Below are positions 60,638 through 64,000 of a stretch of 64,000 nucleotides of DNA, piece after piece. Source of the DNA: Cucumis sativus (taxonomy: Eukaryota; Streptophyta; Magnoliopsida; Cucurbitales; Cucurbitaceae); assembly GCF_000004075.3 (NCBI RefSeq), contig NC_026657.2, positions 32,846,732 through 32,910,731 on the forward strand, given 5' to 3'. Both the position numbers and the translations under genes were made by a program. Below the pieces are notes generated by a model, which worked only from the letters and a program-made list of their open reading frames with translations, did no database searches and was not told the DNA's origin. Each line of letters opens with the position of its first letter. Position 1 is the stretch's first letter.

Positions 60638-60840
60638 AATACAAAACACTAACGATAAATGTATTTTTGTAATTTTTTGATAAATTATTTTAAATAAAAG
60701 AACAGTTAAAAATATTTAAACTATTATATTTAAGTCTTTAATAAAAAACACTAACTATAAATGTACTTTTGTAATTTTTTGATAAATTATTCTAAATGAA
60801 AAAGCAGTTAAAAGTATTTAAACTATTATATTTAAATTAA
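60638..60840. repeat. About 102-bp tandem duplication upstream of PPR copy 2
   Basis: Unit 1 (60638-60739) and unit 2 (60740-60840) share acactaac.ataaatgta.ttttgtaattttttgataaattatt and aaactattatatttaa. The corresponding stretch upstream of copy 1 (about 56305-56400) shows only one, more diverged, unit. Confidence 0.8.
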
Positions 60841-61132
60841 TCATAGGTTACCTATGATATTTTGTTTTATTTATACATTGTTTTTATTAATTTTGCTAAC
60901 ACGATTTTTTTACATATAAAACTATTGTTAACAAACTAGAAAGCGATGTTTTTAACGATTTAAACCAAATGAAATAAAATTTAAAAGTATTTAAAAATTT
61001 TTAAGTCTAAAAGTATTTTTTTAAACACAAAGTACAAGCTTTTTATATAGTTTAAACAAAAAGAGAGAGAAAGAGAGAAAAAAATATATATAACAAAATG
61101 GTATTTTCGTCAAATTAAATGCATGAGAGGTT

Positions 61133-61141
61133 TTAGGGTTT
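61133..61141 (+). promoter_or_regulatory. Telo-box (ttagggttt) upstream of PPR copy 2
   Basis: Same element and spacing (88 bases before the ATG end-to-start) as in copy 1, showing that the core promoter was duplicated with the gene. Confidence 0.5.
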
Positions 61142-61228
61142 AAGAACAACCTCCATCACAACTAACCTCTCACTCTCCCTTCCACTGTTGAGCTTTTCTG
61201 AGTTCTTCACTCCCGATATCATCTCACC

Positions 61229-64000
61229 ATGTGGGCTCTTCGTAGAGCTTCTACTCCTCTCAGGTATTCTTCTCCTCCTCCTTTATCTGTTCCCCTTTTC
61301 TTCACACTACACCACTCTGTTTCTCTACCTTACATTCTTCCTTCAATATCAAAACTTTTAATCTCGTTTTTGGCTGTTAACTTTTGAATTCCTTTCATGG
61401 GTTTTGGTTTTCACTGTCTCTATGCATCGACGATCTTCTTGCCTGCTTCTTATCGATTTTCCGGTGCTAATTAAAGAAGGAAATGAAGTCAAGAGTTCTG
61501 CGTGTTCTGTTCTGTTCTTGTAGTAAACTTTGTGTTCCATTTCTGTTTTCTTTAACAGGATTCTTCCTTGCTTCTGATTGATCTTTTTTTTCTCTCCTAC
61601 GGATAACTTGGTCCGAGTGATGCAATTAGAATCATAGAAAAACGTAGACATTGAAATTAGGATGTAAGAAGCTTGAGAAGAAAATGAGAAACCCTTATTC
61701 TTTGGACATTTTTCTTCTTATTCTAATGTTCTAAACATGAAACCTTACAAAAAAAAAGTTCTAGGCATGAAAATTTGTACTGGAAATTTCCAGAACTAAA
61801 TCATTATCAATCATCCGAAGGAATGTTTTTGTATGATTGAACTTCTGTATACATATACTACATGCATGGACGTGTATATCGTGGTGGGGAAAGTACGGTA
61901 CCTCGAACTGTTCAGACCCTCTGTATGATCTTTTTTTTTTCTCTTTTCAGGAATCAAGGGTATAGAGTAAGAACTTCATATGTCTTTGGCAAACTAGAGG
62001 TACCATATTTTTGGGAAGGAAATGTTGCTGGTTTTGGAACCACCGCTGGTTTATACGACAAATTCATTTCTTTCGAGAGAAATAACCCTGCCACGTGGCC
62101 GTCCTCTGGGGTTTATATTAGTAGTCATGGTCTATCTACACAATCTCGTGCTGAGAACAGTGGAGAGGAAGAGAATGTGGAAGATGGATTTTCCGAACTT
62201 GATGGTAATGAAGAGGAACTAACCTCTGGATCAAAAATTGCTGATGACGATGACAATGATGTTGATGATGGGACTCAAAAGGAACTGGATTTACTTGATG
62301 GAGAAACTGAACTTGCTGAAAAGAAATTTACAAAATGGGTTCCTTCAAAGCTGACCAAAGCTATTTGGAATGCTCCAGATTTTTCTGTGGCTAGTGCACT
62401 TGTTAAGTGGGTCAGTCAAGGAAACAAACTAAGCCGGGATGATATCTCTTCGACCATGATCAGTCTTCGTAGACGTCAAATGTTTCGCAAGGCTTTGCAG
62501 GTAAATTGACTGGATGTTACTTTTCTGGCAATGATTTTCATTTGTGTGACTTGAGGTTTGTAATTTATCTCATTCCACCTGGGATTTGTGGAACACTATA
62601 TAAGTTTATGTGATTAGTTCACACAATTTATTACAGCATTGATATGTTGGTCAATTCGTAGAATGTACAACAATTGATTGTAATAAGGTCTAACCAGCAG
62701 AAAATGTTTTCGTGATGTGTTTATTAGCCTTTTAATCAGTAAACCTGCAAACTTAGATCAGTTGTATAGAACTACCATTATCAAATACTTGTACGAAAAA
62801 CTGTGGAGCTGGCCTTCTGCATTCAAATTGTACTGGTTCCTCTTAGCAAATTTTCAGTTGGTTTGATGCTCGGTTGAACAGAACTGGAAGTGGAACTGCT
62901 GCCAGTTTATTTGGATCGGCGTTTGTATACTGTTGGCCCTATAAAAGCCATGACAGACAGGAAAATGGTTATGCAATTTTTGTCACTGAAATTTTTTGTA
63001 GCTATTGTGTGGTAAATATTTCCCCGTATTTTTAGACATTCATTCGTTATTTCTTGAACTCATATCACTGGCATTTCTGTATGGGTTTCACAGTTTTCAG
63101 AGTGGTTGGAAGCAAATGGACAGCTTGAATTTAATGAAAGAGATTATGCTTCTCGCGTTCACTTGATTGCAAAGGTACAAGGTCTCCATAAGGCAGAGAG
63201 TTACATTGCTAAAATCCCAAAGTCCTTCCAGGGGGAGGTGGTACACCGAGCTCTTTTAGCTAACTACGTGGTTGCCAACAATGTAGAAAAAGCGGAGGAA
63301 GTATTCAATAAAATCAAGGACCTTGAATTCCCAATGTCCATATTTGCTTACAACCAGATGCTTGTTCTTTACAAGAAGATTGACAGGAGGAAGATAGCCG
63401 ACGTTTTGTTGTTGATGGAGAAAGAAAATATCAAGCCTTGTCCGTTTACTTACAAAATCTTAATAGATGGTAAAGGCCTTTCTAATGACATAAGTGGGAT
63501 GGAACAAGTTGTTGATTCAATGAAGGCTGAAGGAATTGAGCTTGATGTTTCTACACTTTCTCTATTAGCTAAGCACTATGTTTCCTGTGGGCTTAAAGTC
63601 AAAGCCAAGGCCATTTTAAAGGAGATTGAAGAAACTAACTCCAATGGCCCTCAGTGGTTATGCAGAATTTTACTTCCTTTTTATGGAAAACTACAAATGG
63701 AAGATGAAGTGAGAAGGCTCTGGGAGATCTGTGAGGCAAATCCTCATATTGAAGAATGTATGGCTGCCATTGTTGCTTGGGGACAGCTGAAGAACGTCCA
63801 GGAAGCAGAGAAAATTTTTGATAGAGTTGTAAAAACTTGGAAGAAGCTATCCGCAAGACACTATTCTATCATGATGAACGTTTATAGAGACAGTAAGATG
63901 CTGACGAAGGGCAAGGAAGTAGTCAATCAGATGGCAGAGAGCGGTTGCCACATCGATCTGTTGACATGCAATGCAATTGTGAAGCTCTATGTGGAAGCAG
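61229..64000 (+). CDS. Mitochondrial PPR protein, copy 2 (cut by the window end)
   Basis: Exons 61229-61263, 61951-62500 and 63094 to beyond 64000. Exon 1 is identical to copy 1 over its 35 bases. Exon 2 is six codons longer, with an extra acidic segment around NVEDGFSELDGNEEEL. Exon 3 stays open to the last base and aligns with copy 1 with a two-codon in-frame difference (KTWKKLSARH against KTWPKKKISTKH). There are many amino-acid changes in the PPR part, for example FALCLLAKHY to STLSLLAKHY and YSIDPLAWDA to CHIDLLTCNA. Splice sites match copy 1, so the visible part looks functional. Intron 2 carries a small extra stretch near 63000-63035. The last part of the gene (about 130 codons by comparison) lies outside the window, so its integrity is unknown. 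Confidence 0.88.

Larger units (their letters stand above)
60084..61228. other. Spacer between the PPR copies; upstream part of duplicated unit, copy 2
   Basis: Only about 130 bases past the copy 1 stop, sequence homologous to 54610 onward begins (about 60215), so copy 2 starts close behind copy 1. It includes the tandem duplication at 60638-60840 and the telo-box at 61133. Confidence 0.75.

Noticed and set aside
61358-61651. 97-codon minus-strand frame in PPR copy 2 intron 1
   Set aside because: Lysine-rich translation of T-rich intron; the homologous intron of copy 1 does not keep it open.
1-64000. CRISPR arrays, operons, prophage or bacterial defence systems
   Set aside because: The sequence is plant nuclear; the short repeats seen are minisatellites without spacer structure.

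Overview
The window is plant nuclear DNA from a dicot. Intron-rich genes with GT..AG borders are separated by very AT-rich spacers, and the families are plant-specific (CYP98A, WAT1-like/UmamiT transporters, single-finger QALGGH zinc-finger proteins, mitochondrial PPR proteins). The overall look would fit a cucurbit, but that is an impression and not a demonstrated match. No bacterial, viral or phage locus is present. Gene models below were built by hand from splice sites and reading-frame phase; each summed CDS is a multiple of three.

Layout. 1-4.0 kb: no host gene; an internally deleted LINE ORF2 fragment (minus strand, about 1.27-2.35 kb) and a short nuclear copy of the 3' end of plastid 16S rRNA (3.1 kb). 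4.2-6.7 kb: a six-exon WAT1/nodulin-21-like EamA transporter (+). 9.6-13.4 kb: a CYP98A-type P450 (coumaroyl-shikimate 3'-hydroxylase of lignin synthesis) with MYB-type AC elements upstream. 14.9-22.4 kb: V-ATPase subunit H (-), carrying a LINE 3' end in its first coding intron. It stands head to head with a protein kinase/PP2C two-domain gene (+, 23.1-30.0 kb). 32.5 kb: an intronless C2H2 repressor-like gene with a C-terminal EAR motif. 35.0-38.3 kb and 47.2-47.8 kb: three intronless Werner-type 3'-5' exonuclease paralogs, two on + and one on -, flanking a short MED15-like Mediator subunit (41.3-45.5 kb). 48.9-52.2 kb (-): a membrane-anchored protein of unknown function (DUF7036-like) with a 22-histidine run. 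57.0 kb to the right edge: a tandem duplication of a mitochondrial PPR gene of the At1g80270 type. The duplicated unit includes upstream DNA, and the second copy runs off the window but is open throughout the visible part.

The genes are mostly unrelated neighbours, as is usual in plants. Local structure comes from the dispersed exonuclease family, the PPR tandem duplication with small rearrangements between copies, the divergent VHA-H/kinase-phosphatase promoter, and small repeats (a possible MITE, several minisatellites). I did not find a clearly new biological system. The strongest candidates for follow-up are the fast protein divergence of the second PPR copy, the exonuclease trio, and the His-rich membrane protein.
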